Below are positions 63,090 through 64,000 of a stretch of 64,000 nucleotides of DNA, one piece after another. The stretch covers positions 62,001 through 126,000 of the forward strand of contig NZ_OY781981.1 of the NCBI RefSeq assembly GCF_963677565.1, in the 5' to 3' direction. The stretch's first letter is position 1; every line of letters begins with the position of its first letter. A program made the position numbers and the translations under genes. The notes beneath the pieces were generated by a model. That model did not search any database, was not told the DNA's origin, and saw only the letters and a list, made by a program, of their open reading frames with translations. The stretch is from an uncultured Draconibacterium sp. Its GTDB lineage: Bacteria; Bacteroidota; Bacteroidia; Bacteroidales; Prolixibacteraceae.

Positions 63090-64000
63090 ATGTATAGCGG
63101 CCGATTTATAAAATTATTTTCGGTGAAGAAATTCAAGCTAACTTTTTTTATACTTCTGCTTTCTGTTTTTGCGGCTTTCAGCCAGTCGTATGTACGGGTA
63201 ATAAATGCAAAAACCGGCACGCCTATCGAGCATGCCATTCTGATTTCTGAAAGCTTTTTTACACAAACAGATGAAAGTGGTCGCGCGAAACTGGACGAAT
63301 TCAAATTGGATGAGAAAATTCAGTTCAAACATTCTTCCTTTTTATCGTATGTAAGTACCCGCCGAAAAATTGAAAGTCAGAGCAGAACAGTGTTGTTGAT
63401 GGAAAGTCCGGTGCGTCTTGACGAAGTAGTTGTTTCGGTGAACCGCTGGAAACAATCGAAAACAGAAATTCCGCATACCATAAAATCAATACAACCCGAC
63501 GCCGTTTTGCAATACAATCCACAAACAACTGCCGATTTACTTGGAACGGCTAGTGGTGTATTTATCCAAAAAAGTCAGATGGGTGGAGGCAGCCCGATGA
63601 TTCGTGGTTTTGCTGCCAACCGGGTGCTGATTATGGTTGATGGCATACGCATGAACAACGCAATTTACCGCAGCGGCAACCTGCAAAACGTAATTTCAAT
63701 TGATGGTCAGAGCCTGCAAAATACCGAGGTTATTTTTGGCCCGGGTTCGGTAATTTACGGCAGCGATGCGCTTGGTGGAGTAATGAGCTTTAATACCCTG
63801 TCGCCCAAACTTTCAACAAACGAAAATTTCGAGGCTTTCGGGAAAGTTTATTCGCGCTATTCGAGTGCCAATTTTGAAAAAACGGGGCATTTCTCATACA
63901 ATTTTGGAGGTAAAAAATGGGCATCGGTAATTAGCGCCACTTATACCGATTTTTATGACCTGAAAATGGGAACTAACGGCAGCGATAACTATTTACGCCC
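63090..64000 (+). CDS. TonB-dependent receptor, N-terminal part, cut by window edge
   Basis: 303 codons visible. Start ATG 63090 or GTG 63123; both precede a signal peptide (FKLTFFILLLSVFAAFSQ). A carboxypeptidase-like domain covers about 34-105, with the TonB-box-like LDEVVVSVNRWKQ at about 112. Plug domain: MIRGFAANRVLIMVDGIRMN at about 175 and VIYGSDALGGVMSF near 225, as in receptors for siderophores, heme or cobalamin rather than SusC. Substrate unknown. Confidence 0.88.
   Translation, partial: MYSGRFIKLFSVKKFKLTFFILLLSVFAAFSQSYVRVINAKTGTPIEHAILISESFFTQTDESGRAKLDEFKLDEKIQFKHSSFLSYVSTRRKIESQSRTVLLMESPVRLDEVVVSVNRWKQSKTEIPHTIKSIQPDAVLQYNPQTTADLLGTASGVFIQKSQMGGGSPMIRGFAANRVLIMVDGIRMNNAIYRSGNLQNVISIDGQSLQNTEVIFGPGSVIYGSDALGGVMSFNTLSPKLSTNENFEAFGKVYSRYSSANFEKTGHFSYNFGGKKWASVISATYTDFYDLKMGTNGSDNYLR

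Overview
The window comes from a Bacteroidota genome, most likely an anaerobic, marine- or gut-type Bacteroidales/Marinilabiliales relative. Direct signs are a SusC-type TonB receptor with its FecI/FecR pair, many SPII lipoproteins, two GH29 fucosidases, AT-rich spacers with weak Shine-Dalgarno sequences, and promoter -7 boxes of the Bacteroidota form TAnnTTTG. The species assignment is inference. No rRNA, tRNA, CRISPR array, transposase or prophage was seen.

Layout. 1-5507: ECF sigma / FecR / SusC glycan-uptake regulon, with the start of the next gene at the left edge. 5617-10958: miaA with a 59-residue Cys protein, cutC plus GH29 fucosidase, and a SulP transporter behind a leader that can fold into a three-way junction. 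11033-20363: the [FeFe]-hydrogenase H-cluster maturation locus (hydE divergent from TM1266-regulator, hydG, GxxExxY protein, aspA; hydF further on). A histidine kinase/response regulator and two paralogous Cys/Lys-rich exported proteins sit between aspA and hydF. The hydrogenase itself is not here. 20470-25801: SGNH esterase and kynureninase, a lipocalin-like unknown, and an AraC-TM-TPR regulator with a small lipoprotein. 26277-28950: rpsO-pnp. 29022-29357: sixteen 21-bp units in perfect register. 29552-38190: housekeeping and catabolic genes (S9 peptidase, deoxynucleoside kinase, TPR lipoprotein, M20 dipeptidase, second GH29).

38445-44737 is a five-gene, translationally coupled cluster: ferredoxin-like protein, radical SAM enzyme, DUF116-polyprenyl synthase fusion, a small alpha-barrel protein, and a DxDD class II terpene cyclase of squalene-hopene-cyclase type. 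It reads as an isoprenoid pathway I do not recognise as described. 53875-44734 (minus) is a six-gene operon for long-range electron transfer: cytochrome-b-like membrane protein, NAD(P)/FAD/Fe-S protein, a 20-heme cytochrome, a 40-heme cytochrome with nearly identical 429-bp internal repeats, an outer-membrane barrel and an OB-fold lipoprotein.

54186-64000 holds an M23 peptidase, a YitT protein, leuS, gdhA, two lipoprotein genes (one with HEALH) after a C9 tract, and the start of a second TonB receptor cut by the right edge. Together the genes point to an anaerobe that handles H2 or ferredoxin electrons, can pass electrons through multiheme chains toward the cell surface, and harvests fucosylated glycans.
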